The notes under the pieces: generated by a model | Told to the model about the DNA's origin: nothing | The model's database searches: none | What the model saw: only the letters and a program-made list of their open reading frames with translations | Assembly: GCA_026027325.1 (NCBI GenBank) | Contig: JAMSLZ010000014.1 | Coordinates: 682,001 to 746,000 of the forward strand | DNA: 64,000 nucleotides | Origin: Actinomucor elegans | Lineage: Eukaryota; Mucoromycota; Mucoromycetes; Mucorales; Mucoraceae | Direction of reading: 5' to 3' | Shown: piece by piece, positions 24,402 through 37,500 of the stretch | Layout of the letters: every line of letters starts with the position of its first letter | Numbering within the stretch: position 1 is the first letter of the stretch | Translations under genes and position numbers: made by a program

Positions 24402-27363
24402 TATTTATAACTACTGGCAACTAATTAGGCTTATTACTATTATTATTATTATACAGGAATGGATCTAGTAATTAACAAAAAACAAAAAACAAAAAAAAAA
24501 CAAAAAAAAAGAAAAAGGTAAAAGCTCAAGTTTATATACTATAAACTCCTTAAGCCGTATCTGGAATAGGGGCTGAGTACACTTTATTTATATGAACATT
24601 TTGTAAATCACATCCAGTCGCATGGTGACACTTTGTGGTATAATCACTGCTGTCAATATAATTGAAAAATCGCCTGATGTTTTAAGGAAGCACAGACTTT
24701 TCATAATTGCGATTTTATGTCTGAATAAAAACACATGGCCGATCCTCTAGTATTATTGTTCATTAAACGCTTAGGTAAAGTTGTATCACTTTTTTCGAGG
24801 GTAATCGGCGTTTTTCATTTTTGTTTGAATCATACGTTATTATGAAAAGGAGTGCATTAACCGCAGTATCATTATTTTTAACTATTAATTTTGAGGAGCC
24901 ATATAAATAATGCCTCTTTGTATTCTGAACCATATTCTCATTGTACTATGTTCTGTGTAAATGAAAGGAGTTAATGACATCTCAATTGAAGCAATTGCTC
25001 TATATCCTATTTTCTGTCTGTTTACTTGTAAGCATATGCATTCAATGAAATAAAAAAAAGAGAGACTTTTTTTATTTTTATTTTCCTGGCTTATCTTGGT
25101 TCATTGTCGATCCTAAAACGAAGAGAACTGTAAACTCCGTTGAACCACGGTTTTTAAACTCCGTGCATTTACATAGTTGAACTCCTGCGTATGTCAATGT
25201 ATGATTATGCAAGTTGCTTCATTTGATAAGTACTCTACTTTGCTGATATAGTATTGGTTCATTGATGATACATAAATGCCGTTTTTGCTTTGTCAAAGAC
25301 TCTATTTTAACAGCTATATGAGTCGTTGGCGTCTATCGCTATTTATATATATCACAATAAAAGGAACATGCCTATTGTCTGTTCGAAAGCTGTTGAACTA
25401 GCATAGTTTCATTTACTGCTTTATATTTCAAATGTCAAGTATGGCATTCATTCTCTAAAATTCAACATAGAGTGATATATACTGCCTGTATATGTATAAG
25501 AATGATAGAATTCATTTTCTACCCTAGTTTATCAGACAACTTTTAGGCTTATTGAAATGCGTCCAATTTTGTGATTTCGCTAGTGCAGCGAGCTTTAAAA
25601 TAGACATACATGATTTCACGTCCGCCATCCAAATTACATCAACCTGCAGCGCTTTATGTGGAGATGTAGTGCTCTGAAAGTTACGGTATTGGAAAACACA
25701 TGTGTTTGTAGTCTATGGTTTGCACGGGCATATCATTCGATTATCTCGATTTGTTTCTGAAATAGAAATGTTTCCCTGATTTCGTGTACATTGGCATGCT
25801 TCCAAAGGTTACAACAGTATTGAATATCCGATTTCCAACCTATATCCCTCCTATGCAAGACTGTTATTATACAAGCGGCGTTCAAAAGGGCTTCATTTTT
25901 CTATATATTTTTTTTCCTGAGAATTGATTTTGTTGAAATAGAAGGGGCCTATCCCATGGGTTTAGTCGCTTTCTGGTTTTTAATTATATTCAATTTCCGA
26001 AATTCAACGTACAACCCCACTACCTGCATATGTGGAAGTATTATTATACAAATTATAATATTGGAAGAGACACATTTTTGCTCTAGGTTTTCGCTCTGGG
26101 TTATTCAGTTGATTTGAGGAGGTGCCAGATATCGCGTTGTCTCACACTATATTTAGTGGGAAACAAGCGTCGTCGGCCAACCTTTTCTTATTGGAGAAAA
26201 GCACCCAATGTAGCGGTAATAGGGATAAATCCGCATAGTAATACTAATCTAAGGAATGGAATTATCATCAATCAAAGTTCTGTCAATTCCATGTTGTAAA
26301 TCTCGTTAAGGTTCTTGTACCAGGTGGTCAAAGATGATACGTGTAACATAAATACAACTCTAAATCTCTACTCACCCCCCCCCTTAAGAGGATGATGGTT
26401 GTACTGCATATGGATTCATAAATAATACCCAGCAGTGATATATAACAAAGAAAGAAAAAAGTAGCGTGACTCATTAGACGTTTATGCAAATAACCATCTT
26501 CTTGTATTTTAAGTTTGGTAGTGAAGCACGATCAAATGAAAAAAATGAAAAATGAAAAAAAAAAACGATTAATTGTTTATTGTTATTCCCGGGTGCATAT
26601 TAATTTCATTTCTTTACAGCACTCTGTTCTAGATTTTTTCATTACGTGTGTCACGTTCTGATCAAGACGCCGCTGTAGCTTCATTTAGCAAAGTCTATAG
26701 AAGCACAAAGTTTTATACTACGTTGAACAAGAAACTGATCAAAAATACTTTTGTGTCACCTAAACCAAGCTTTTCTCAGGCACTTATCAAACTAACAAAC
26801 TCTTTGACGCTTAATCTAATCAGTTTCCGAGAAAGATACCTTTTCAAGCTATCAGCCACTTACTATTCAAATTATATACAGGTTTTTTTTTTTTTTTTTT
26901 TTTTTGCACAGGCCAATAATCTGTCGATCTTTATCATTCCGTACTCGTCACTTATCTTTAAAAAAACTAGTCGTTTCTACAGGATCAGCTTCATTTCATC
27001 CGTCAATCGATGCCTTCTTGGTAAAATATTCCCAGGATAGGGTCCTGGTGCATTACTAGACAATTGTACATAGGTTCAAACACATATATCAGTCGTTAAA
27101 GCTCTGTCTCTTGACTGGATCGGACATGCCGTTCTTGTGTTACAGCTCTTGTTTTGTCTTCTTTCGATGCCAGCTTACTGTAATAAACGCAAGAAATTGG
27201 ATATGAAAGTCAAAAGAACACATAGTTTCTATTAAATAAGTAATTGCCGCAGCTAACCTTCCGCTGATATAATGACGTGTCTTTTTTTAAGCAACTTTAT
27301 AGCATAATCCAATAAAAGCATAAAGCTTAAGGGAGTTTCTCCCTTGGGGGCTTCCACGTGAGG

Positions 27364-27396
<33 letters not shown>

Positions 27397-27795
27397 CCTG
27401 TGCGTTGCGCTTACGAGACACAGAAAAAAGAAAAGGGCGACCCCTCGCTGTTTCCATTCATACTTGTTGTTTAAAAAACTTTTTTTTTTTTGGTAAGCCA
27501 AATTTCGCTATTCATCAAAACTTCATCAAAAAACTTTGATATTCGAAAAAAAAGAAAAAAGAAAAGAAAACGCAAGCTTCACCTATAATACTCTTGTATC
27601 TTTTTTAACGAGAAAGAATAAAAGGTTCGAATCAGTTTTGATGGCCCAATGCAATTAGACCGCTACACATCTCCGATTCTTTTTTTTAAGCAAAAAAAAA
27701 GACGCGTCTTGTTCTAGTCACTTGCATTTGTTTCATCATCCATTTCCATTATCTAATCATCTCTTTTCTAGTTAAAGCTAACTTTGCATACACTA
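24402..27795. other. Long intergenic region upstream of TUP1
   Basis: About 3.4 kb with no convincing gene. Frames at 26114-26299 and 26648-27040 are AT-driven and lack protein-like composition. It contains AAACTCCGT repeated near 25131 and 25159, a C9 run (26376), a T24 run (26882-26905) and a T32 run (27365-27396). The last 200 bp, pyrimidine-rich, are probably the TUP1 promoter and leader. Confidence 0.5.
27365..27396. repeat. Poly(T)32 tract
   Basis: A 32-base T homopolymer about 400 bp upstream of the TUP1 start. A poly(dA:dT) element can exclude nucleosomes; here only the run itself is seen. Confidence 0.9.
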
Positions 27796-30200
27796 ATGTC
27801 TGTTTATAATCATCGTCCTATGGTACCTGCACCACAAAGTCGTGTTGTTGAAATGCTGGACTCCATTCGAGGTGAATTTGACCAATTAGCCCAAGAATTA
27901 TATGTTTGCAAAACTCAAAGGGACGATTTCGAACATAAGAGTGAGTAGAAATAAAAAAAGAGACTGGATGCTCGACAAAGTAGTTTATTAACCCATATTC
28001 ATAGTGAACCAACAAATCTCAGAAATGAATAGCTTCCAGCAAAGTCTACTTGAAATTGAACGTACACAGCAAAACCAAAAGAAACAGTAAGTTAGGAGTT
28101 GTTTTGATATATTGGGCCGTTTATTGACGCGTACTAGTTATGAAGATGAGATTGCTAGACTTCGTCAGCAAATTGAAGCTCGCTCTGGGGGCGCTATTCA
28201 TCCTGGTATGCCGTTGCCTGGACACCCTCCATCCCAGCAACAGCAGCCTCCTCATCCTCAACAGCAACAGCAATCGCCTCATCCTCAGCAACAACTTCCT
28301 CGATCGCATCAACCTCCTCCACCCAATATTGGACCTGGCTCCAATTACTTTGGTGGTATTATGAATGCCCACGGCAATCAAGGCCCTCCAGGTTTAGTAG
28401 CTCCACCTCAGATGTCAGAACAATCACCTAATGGGCCTCAAGTACCTCCTCCTCCTCCTCCTAATCATGCAGGCGGCTATCCTTCTGCTACTGCTGCTGC
28501 TGCCGTAAACTCTTCTAATCCACCTTCATCGAGTGCTTACATGAATGGAGGAGCAGCTCAACCGCCACCACCGCCACCACAGGCTTACGGTCAGTCACCA
28601 AGCAGAAGTATGCCTACTCCACCTACTTCTGCTCATCCTCAACAACCGCAGTTGCAAAGGCAACAAGAATGGGGTAATGGCTACAACAGCAGTTATCGTG
28701 CTTCTCAAGCTACATCTCAACAGCAACAACAACAGCAACAACAACAGAATGAATCACCCAATATGAAACGTAAATCCGCCCCCACTGTACCTACACCGCC
28801 TCAAAATACTATGTCTCGTACTGCTCCTCCTCCTCCTCCTCCTGCTACTAGCAATACAAACACAAATACTTTGGCTAGTCCTTCTGCTGCAAATGCTCAG
28901 CAGCAGCAACAACAACAACAACAACAAGGCTTAGCTGACGTGGACCCTGAAAGTGTGCCTGCTAATATGAAAGTAGAAGGTCAAGACTGGTTTGCGTTAT
29001 TCAATCCCAAGGCAAACCGTCAGTTAAAGGTAGATTTAGTACATACCCTAGAACATTCAAGTGTGGTTTGTTGTGTCAAGTTCAGTGCCGATGGTCGCTA
29101 TCTTGCAGCTGGTTGTAATCGTGCTACATTTATCTACGATGTAGCTACTTCAAAAAGAGTCGCGTAAGTTTTTTTTTTTTTTGGTTAATACTATTGTATA
29201 TAATTTGAAAAAAAGAATGGGTTCTAATGGAATGAGGAATTAGTACGTTGCAAGATGAGGATATCAAGATTGAAGGTGATTTGTACATTCGTTCCGTTTG
29301 CTTCAGTCCTGATGGTAATTATCTTGCCACTGGAGCCGAAGACATGCAGATTAGAGTAAGAGAAAGAAAGAAAAAAATACTCTTGTACACCAAAAAAAAA
29401 CTCATGCTGTTGTTATAGATTTGGGACATTCAAAAGAAATGCATTAGAAATATTCTGAATGGTCATCAGCAAGACATTTATTCACTCGATTTTAGCCGTG
29501 ATGGTCGTATGATTGCTTCTGGTTCTGGTGATTGCACAGCTAGAATCTGGAGCATGGCTGACGGTAAATGTCTTCATGTTCTTCGTATTACAGACCATGA
29601 TCAAAAGGACCCTGGCGTGACCAGTGTAGCATTTTCGCCTGATGGACGCGTCATTGCTGCTGCTAGTCTTGATAAGATGGTGCGTATTTGGGATACACAA
29701 TCTGGCCAGCTCTTTGAGAGATTGGAAAATCACAAAGACAGCGTTTACTCGGTTGCTTTCATGCCTGATGGTAAGATGTTGGTGAGTGGCAGTTTGGACA
29801 AAACGTTGAAACTGTGGCAATTGGGTACGAATGAAGGCCGTGGCTTGGGCATGGATCGCGATCGAAGTAGAGGACCTTGTAAGATGACTTTTACAGGCCA
29901 TAAGGACTTTGTTTTGTCGGTTGGATGTACGCCTGATGGTCGTTGGGTTGTTTCAGGCTCCAAGGATCGTGGTGTTCAATTTTGGGATCCTCGTACAGGA
30001 CAGACTCAATTCATGTTACAAGGACATAAGAATTCAGGTACAAATTTTTTGAAATTTTAGAGTGGAATTGGTCCTTTGTTACTAAATGAATTTTTGTCGT
30101 AGTTATATCGGTTGCTATTAGTCCAGCCGGTAGACCTCTTTTCGCTACAGGTTCAGGTGATCATCGTGCAAGAATTTGGAGCTATGACCCCATCATTTAA
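27796..30200 (+). CDS. TUP1: TUP1-like WD40 transcriptional corepressor
   Basis: General corepressor scaffold that works with Ssn6/Cyc8. Exon 1 (27796-27940) encodes the Tup_N tetramerisation helix ([20 protein letters not shown]), continued by the 28005-28086 exon and by [14 protein letters not shown]. Residues from about 90 to 350 are low complexity, with poly-Q, poly-P and HPQQQ runs. The [20 protein letters not shown] linker leads into seven WD40 blades, with signatures such as [73 protein letters not shown] and [16 protein letters not shown]. The protein ends PII. About six introns. One intron starts GTAAG followed by a T run. Confidence 0.96.
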
Positions 30201-30483
30201 TTACTATTTATATATTTTACCAAACCCCCCTTCACACATACATATCCTTTCTTTTTTTTTTTTTTTTTTTTGTTTATTGCTATTCATTTTTCCTTGTTAT
30301 CACAAATACGCAAAATTCTTTCGATCTCTTTTTTTAAAAAAAAAACATTTACTTATCGTTTGATATTATATACTATTACTCTTTTCTACTGTTATTAAAA
30401 AGGTATTGTGATGCTAGTGCTTCCCTGTTGATTCCACTAGCATTGCTTCACAAGATTCTTGACTAGTGCGTTTAGCTGAAAAG

Positions 30484-31276
30484 TCATAGGTGATATGCAA
30501 ATAAAGTGCATAGCAAGCTAATAGTCCTATGGCCTATTATAATGTTACTTATTTCATACCTCGATCGTTTGATGAATGGATAGACTTCTTTTGTTACCTG
30601 TATTAGTTTGATTACCCATAGTCCAACCCCCCATAAAAACACGGTAGAACCAAAAGTTTTCAACAAGATAGGATAGCAGGCGCTCAATGCAATGCTCGCT
30701 TGACCCAGGGCAGCAGGGCGGTCCATTAGATCTCTGAAACCTTGACATTGCCATTGTTCCTGAATGTTTTTCAAAACAGATATATTGCTTGTATAAGACA
30801 TTTGCCATGACAGCTCCAATTGATCTTGGATATAGCTGTCTCGATCCAGTAATTGCCAAGTAGAATAGATCAACTGAATTGTAATGAAGACAGCTAATGG
30901 TATAACGTACTATGTAACAAAGTTAAATAAAATTCTCTTGACGCAAAAAAAAAAAAAAAAAAAAAGACTTACCCAGCGAATATACGACGTATTTAAAGCA
31001 GTGAGGCCTGCTGTATACAGTATTATCACTAGCAAATCCAACCATTCTACTCTGATTGAAAAAGATGGCATTATTTCAATGGCATATGTGGTTTCCTTAT
31101 CTATGGTAGTTAGGCCTTTGGGTATAAGCTGTAGTACAAGTAAACCAGCTATGCACTATAACAAGTCAAACATTTAACAGGCTTATCCAAAAGGTTGCTG
31201 TATTTCAGTTACTTGCCATAAAGTACATCACTGCTATAATAAATATCCATTGACGCGTATGATATGAAATGCCCAT
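30484..31276 (-). CDS. Tetraspanin-like four-pass membrane protein
   Basis: Four hydrophobic segments in tetraspanin arrangement: WIFIIAVMYFMCIAGLLVLQ (TM1), WLDLLVIILYTAGLTALN (TM2), YVIPLAVFITIQLIYSTW (TM3) and FLWGVGLWVIKLIQ (TM4). The large loop between TM3 and TM4 carries IQEQWQCQGF, a degenerate form of the CCG motif, plus a second Cys (ACYPIL). Exon 1 (31276-31217) is joined through a GC-AG intron (31216-31156). The alternative GT donor 4 bases downstream would give an early stop. A short last intron (GTATGAAAT...TATTAG) leads to the stop at 30484. Fungal tetraspanins act at membranes in penetration or fusion; the role here is not known. Confidence 0.72.
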
Positions 31277-31575
31277 TTGTTTTGTAAATGTTTTTTAAAA
31301 GAAAAAAAAGGATGAGGACATTACCATTGACATTAGTTTATTGTAAACATAAACAATTCATTCCTTAGACAGGTATGTTTGTACACTCTCCATCAGCTTG
31401 AAATGCTCGTGCAACGTTCTTTTTTCAACAATGCATTAGGTTAGGCTGAACTTCCAGCCAAGTCTTTTTGTCAGAGATTTGACGGGTATAATTCGCCCTG
31501 GAAAAAGATGATGCGTCCATATTTCAAACAAATTATTTTATTATCAAATCCAATTACAAAAAATATTAGCGTAAT

Positions 31576-32147
31576 TTACTCTTGATCAACAGCAGAAAGG
31601 TTGACTTCAGGGTTGAAGAACAATGATTCCTTACCCCAGAAGAAATCCTATATTGATTTAAAAAAAAAATTAGTCGGGTCAAAAAAAAATGGTCTGACAA
31701 AAAAAAAAAAAAAAAAACTTACTCTGCCACGGAAGTTGATGTAAGGGTACTTGACCCAGACCTTGGGATGATGCTTTTGGTGTTCATGGTGAGCTTCATA
31801 AAGATTGTAGGCGTTGAAGCCGGCAGCGGCAAGACTATATATATATAGAATATTCGATTAATATAATTGTTTTTTTTTAATCGCAAGTTGTCAAAAATAA
31901 TTACGCAGGAATGGTGACAAAGATAGAGATCTTCTTCCAGGTGTTGGCAGCATCTAATAAGAAAAAAAAAGATCGTTTTTCAATTATTGTTTTCCACATT
32001 CAATGCGTCTTTTCATTTACCAGCGGCATGGTGCTTGATAGCATCACGCTCGGCGGTGAAACCACCGTCAACAGCAGTGGATTGGAAACGAACACCGGCA
32101 CGCTTGATGGAAGCGGCGACTTGAGAGTTGAGGATACGAGAAGCCAT
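31576..32147 (-). CDS. COX13: Cytochrome c oxidase subunit VIa
   Basis: Small nuclear-encoded inner-membrane subunit of complex IV. Four exons. The presequence MASRILNSQVAASIKRAGVR is basic and lacks acids. It is followed by DAANTWKKISIFVTIPALAA, the single membrane helix of the VIa family, then EAHHEHQKHHPKVWVKYPYI and NFRGRDFFWGKESLFFNPEV, which hold the family's KYPY and W-G...LF-NP motifs. It ends AVDQE. About 115 residues, normal for the family. The last intron opens GTAAG and a T19 run in the sense strand; the previous one carries an (AT)n tract before its acceptor. The symbol follows yeast naming. Confidence 0.93.
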
Positions 32148-33331
32148 GTTTATGTTAATGGAACGAGAGAGGGGTGGAAAAAAAAGAGTTGTTTTACTAT
32201 CAGTAAAAAAAAGGTCAGGGAAGGGTTAAAATTCTTCCCCGCCCCGCCCAATTCGTTCAACCTACGTCACCTTTGACATGCCCAAAGTTTCAAGCGGCCT
32301 TTTCATGTAAGGTGCGGCCTTTACTTTCTCTTTTGAAAGCTTTTTCTAACGTTTATTTAGCGATACAGTCGATATGTTTTGCAATAATTGTTGGTACCTG
32401 TGATTTATATTATATCAGGGCACATTTGAGCTTGTTTTTTTTTTCATTCAAATCTCGGTTGATGAATGTAAAACTATGTATCAGTGTGATATGCGATATC
32501 ATTATTTTTATTGGCTGTCGGTGTTTTTGGTGGGAAATTTAAATATATATTCGTCAGTGTATATACAATGTGGCATCTTCTTAAATGTACTGTATTTTGG
32601 TTGATAAAGAGACAATTGTCTGAAATTTCACAAAAGCACTCATAATTTGCATTATTTGAAGGTTAAAATGAAATCGAAAATATAAGCGTATGCATCTCCT
32701 CTTCATATATCCAAATCTATTGCAAATTATATATTCAAGATGTTTTTTCGCCCTTTAGAAAACCGAGTGAAGAACCTGAAAATTGATTCCAAGGGAGTTA
32801 CCATTTCATTTTTCAAGGTCTCCATATTTCCATCTAATGTCATATCTTGGTAACAACTCATGCTCAGAATAAACTGCTGCGATTGTTGCATTTTCTTATT
32901 CAACAGACGCTCAACCTATGCTTGTATATTGTTACTGATTGACATTGAGTTATATATATTTCATGAATTAATAAATTTATAAACCTCTCTGTATATCTCA
33001 GCGAGAAAACTCGCATCTGCTTGATGTTCCAGGTTTATGATGGGTTTTCATTTTTATAACTTTTCCCAAGACATTCATACCGACAAACTTCCAGCAAAAT
33101 TTGCATCAAATGGTTAAAGAGTAAATAAAATCCACTATTAGACGAGTGAGAAAAGACACTTTTGCTTCTTCCATTATTATTTGAGTTATGATCTAAATTA
33201 TAAAATGAAACTCTTATAGACTTACTTTCATCATTTTTCTATCAATCTACCTCTTCCAATGTTGAATTTTGTAAACCGAAAAAAAAGAAATAGAAACATA
33301 TCACGAAAATCATGTAAAAACAAAAAATATG
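32148..33331. other. COX6A promoter and intergenic DNA
   Basis: The first 130 bp are the COX6A promoter, with CCCCGCCCCGCCC (32237-32249) and ACGTCACCT (32264-32272), the latter shared with the ATP2/ATP16 promoter. The rest has no gene. One copy of the dispersed repeat core lies at 32857-32890. Confidence 0.45.
32857..32890 (+). repeat. Single copy of dispersed ATGCTCAGAATAA repeat
   Basis: CATGCTCAGAATAAACTGCTGC matches the core of the 15.6-kb copies closely. AAGGTCTCC and a TATCTTGG block precede it at 32818-32850, as in the 15.7-kb unit. Confidence 0.55.
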
Positions 33332-33404
33332 CGCCTCATAGGGGGCTCGAACCCCTGACATTGAGATTAAAAGTCTCACGCTCTACCAACTGAGCTAACA
33401 AGGC
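33332..33404 (-). tRNA. tRNA-Lys (anticodon UUU)
   Basis: A 73-nt cloverleaf on the minus strand. The acceptor GCCTTGT pairs with ATGAGGC. The D arm is TAGCTCAGTTGGTAGAGC (A box). The anticodon arm is TGAGA-CTTTTAA-TCTCA, with TTT reading AAA/AAG lysine codons. The T arm is AGGGG-TTCGAGC-CCCCT (B box). No intron. A run of six T (minus strand) follows within 12 bases and should terminate RNA polymerase III. Confidence 0.96.
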
Positions 33405-34599
33405 TTCATGTTTGTTTTGACAAAAATGATTACAAGTTCCAAGGATTTTCATTATTGTCCGGTAAAAGTGCGGGCCGCACTTGATTCTATTTACCGCACT
33501 CTTTACTCAACGGCGACTAAGTCATATTACTACATTGGACATGTCCTATTGTTATTTTCTCTTCTGAGCAATCGATGAGCTTCCGTCAGTTTAATATTTA
33601 CCATTGCTATTAAAATGACAATCATAAGCTAACATGCTCATTCTTTTGGAAATGTGACCATATATCTAGATATAAGTATATATTTTTCGGTTTAATAGGA
33701 TATCATATGTGTGAATATAATGCTAGATTTTTTTTTTAAAAACCAATTCTTTGACATATCGTTTCAGTAAATGATGCTATTTTTTAAAGATATAAAGTCT
33801 TTTAAATGTCTGGCTCATTGTTTTTTAAAGAAACAGAGAAGAAAAGTTCTCGTAGGCCTTGATGCAACGAAAAAAAAAAAGAAAAGAAAAAAGTGGAGCT
33901 ATCTTGAATGCAATAGTTTTAACATGACCATGGCAAAAACAGGAATTTCCAAAGCTTCTTCTACTCTATTATGTGAATCTTTAAAAAAGACGCTGAGCAT
34001 GCGATGCAAAAATCTCTGTTTCTTTCTTTCCTCAAATGAAGATGAAGCATGTTCTATTTTAGCGAAGATTCTAGTAAATATAGCAGCTCATTCTGCATCT
34101 GTATTTGGAATCCATTGCGAGGTCAAGTATAGATTAATCTTGAGATCTATAAATCATTTGATGTAATTTATGTAATTCTTTGTCAACTAATATTTAATAA
34201 TACAATTACTGTGCTTTAGTTGAGTAGAGGTTCCAGTAGATGTAGCGTAATTCAAACGTCTACTAGCTGCCAAGTGCAATATTGAACAGCAATCGATCAA
34301 GTACTATAGTGATGTTGAAAATGAACAATTTGTAGATTAACCTTTACAATTGTCAATATATTTGATATTATTGATTTAACGGTATTTAATCCTTTTTAGA
34401 AGCAATCCCCATGATAAAAGTTCGCTCGCAAAGATGGGCCAAGTAATTAAATCTCGACGATGAGTTGCAGCCAGTTTTTTTCCCCATCAGTTGCTCAGTT
34501 GGAATTTTGAAATATATTACGCTTACTACACGCAAGCAGCTTATTTTTGTCGCATCCTTATCAATGTCCAATGCTTTATATACAAGTTTATTGCTATCA
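33405..34599. other. Intergenic DNA with doubtful ORF
   Basis: A plus-strand frame at 33771-34166 (131 codons) is Lys/Leu/Ser rich, includes a poly-Lys patch made by an A run, and resembles no family. It is treated as non-coding. A diverged copy of the dispersed repeat (minus orientation) lies at 34229-34270. Confidence 0.4.
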
Positions 34600-37500
34600 T
34601 CACATCAATATATATTTATCTAAAATATGGTTCAATGTTTCAGCCCAAAGTCTAGTCGTTTTCCTTTTTTCGTATTCGTAAAAGCTTGAAGTCTTTGATT
34701 TCCTTTTGATACTATCCGTTAATTGGTCTACAAAGATTTGCTCATGGAAATAGTATCCACATCCTTTGGAAGATACGGACACAATTTGAATTAAGCAAAT
34801 CCAAGCTTCAATTATATACGTCTTGCAGTTTGTCGCCGATCGTATTCCTTCGTATCCAATATACACTAACACATCCATCAGATATTGTGTGCAATCTGTT
34901 ACTGCCCAATCCAATGGATGAACACCTAAATGGTGAAGGCGACAGGACCAATCGAGAATGAAGAGTAGAAGCTTGATAATGGGCCGCCAAGGAGTGTTTA
35001 ACTGGGTGTTTTCCACTATTTTTGGTATGAGCCAAGCCAAACATCGAATATGTTCCAAAAACAAGTCCACTAGCTGAATGCGTTCCTCATAAGGAAGACA
35101 AGGAATCCATTGTGTAAGACAAATGGAGACAAAGGTGTAAAAATGATCATGGTGAGGTATTTCTGTAATTTCGCGTTTTTCCTCTTGACAGAGATTACAA
35201 GCATGGTACAGGTCCTGGGTAGCTTTAGAAAACAAAAAGTCTATGATCTTTTTTTCATTGTAGTTGATATTCTGCCAAGTATAGTAGCGGTCAAACAGAT
35301 AAAGATCCTTAAAATCCTGTTGAAAATGCTGATAAGCTGATTTCAAGTTGGGATTTTCAGACATGAGCGGCTGTAGTAAGCGATGATGGATATAAACAGT
35401 ATCATCAAGTCCATATATACGACGCAGGTCATGATCATGTAAGTTTCTTATTCGTTTGACGACACTTTGCAAAGAGTGTATCGCATGAACATTTAATGAT
35501 TTGTTGAATACTTGTCGCCGATCATTGATATGATCTACACTTTCACTCTCTTGGTCATGTTCCTGCTTTCTATCCCATAATTCTCTAGTATAACGTGCTG
35601 ACTGCCTTGTTCCTACATATATATCATCGAATGCTTTTTGAAAAGGAGTGTCTGATTCTCTAAAAAACATTCGTACATTGCTTTCAGGCGCCTGACCAGA
35701 TCTATCATGATTGAACCAAGTAAACGTTGGTGCGTGAACATAAATGTCATCTTTTGGTCTTTTATGTCGTTTTCTTCGCCTTTGAGGTGTTGCGTTATCC
35801 CGAATCTGAAATGAGTGCTTCACGTTGTGTTTTTCTGATGGTTTTCCAATTGCAATACTTGACTTTGGTGTTTTCCTGCTGCCATTGTTGTTTGAATTGG
35901 ATGTAGTGCGCTTCCTAGTCCTCGTCTCACTTGCACTACTTAACTTGGACCGGCCATATAGTGGATTTACTCTATTATCTTCCATCGATTCATCTGGTGG
36001 GTATAGATTAATGTAATTTTGTCGTGCATTGCTTTGATGATTTAGGAGTTTATTACGTGGAATTGGTGGTGATTTTGTCGAGCTTGTATTGTGTTCATGC
36101 CGAGATGATTCGGTATCCATATTGTTAACGAAAAGTAATTGACGGGGATGGTCCATCGATGGTGTGGATTGTCTTAATTTTGGCCCACTATCCTGAGAAC
36201 TCGAGATTTGAGTGCGATTGTTCGAGAATATATTCGTATAGGATGTATTTGAGCGCTTTGGAGGTAATCGAAAAGTATCGGTACTATTGCTAGAGTTCGA
36301 AGATGTCTGAGGATCTGACCTAATCACATAGTCATTCATTGTAGAATACACATCAGATGCTTCCTCTGAGCTATCAGTATCATCCTCACTTTCTGATTCA
36401 CGAAATGCAGCAAAAATATCTTCTGTATTTTTTGATGGTACGTTCTTTTGTTTGACTCGAGTATTTGCTGATGTTAAAGGTTTGGAAGCTATAGATTTCG
36501 ATGGTTTTACTCGCTTTTTTGATTTCATTTCGTCTTCAATTTGAGAAGCATAGATCTTCAAGAAAGAGGCTGGAAGGATGCCTTTCAATGCCTTTCGGTT
36601 TTTCAGTAACGACTGTAGAGTCATGCGCTGTCTTTTAGTTTCTCTGTATTCTAGTTCGTCCTGCACAATAGGTACTACATCTTCCTCGCCCAGTGATCGC
36701 TTGATAGAACTATTCCCTGTTGAAGTTGATTCTGCTGGAAATGTAAATAATACATCCAACTCTTCTTCTGTAGGAGCTGACTTCACTGGATCATCATTTA
36801 TGCTATTGTCGCTATCATCGTCGGTACTATCTAACTCTAAGTGTTTTTTGTTTCGAAGTCTGGTACTGAAGTTCAATTGAGAATCTTCCATCTCATCATC
36901 TTCAACTTCTATATCCTCGCCGTAATCAACACTGCCATTACCCATAACTGAAGAGTTATCATCTTGATCATTTTCTAAAGTTAGGTCCCAAATAGTGGGT
37001 GCTCCAATCTGAATTTCTGACGGTGGACCCATATTACCATTATTCCTGGTACTGCTTGATGCTGTATCAGCGCTGTTTTCTATTGGTGTTGGAGTCCTCA
37101 AGCTGAAGGCTGATTGGGGATGCATATCAAACGCAAAAATATCTTTATTAACAGGCTCAGGGAACCTTATTGGCTTTCTAGCTGTAGGTCTTTTCCTCTT
37201 CGATCCCTTCCTTTTCGCGAATGTAATAATCCCAACATTTTTGCTCTGAATTTCTTCAGTTTCAGCAGGTACAAGTAGCTTAGGAAGCCCATATTTTTCA
37301 AGACTTGCGTTTTCCAAAGCCGGTGTTTGTAATAGATTCGATGTGGATGATTCAGGTTTTGCCGTTGACCGTTGTTTGGTAGATTTGGATGGAGCAGAAA
37401 CACGATGTGTTTTTTGCTTTGCTTTGGGTTCCTTTCTTTTGGATGGTGTATATTGCGAGGGTTGTATCTCCTCAGTTGAAATATCTGCTAATTGTGTATT

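Noticed and set aside
26648..27040. 130-codon ORF in the TUP1 upstream region
   Set aside because: It contains a poly-Phe tract from a T24 run, has no motif and starts at a non-ATG codon.
27620..27640. GGTTCGAATCAG, possible tRNA T loop
   Set aside because: Flanks do not pair into tRNA arms.
33771..34166. 131-codon plus-strand ORF
   Set aside because: The poly-Lys patch comes from an A run, the composition is odd, no motif is present, and there is no promoter-like context; likely a chance frame.
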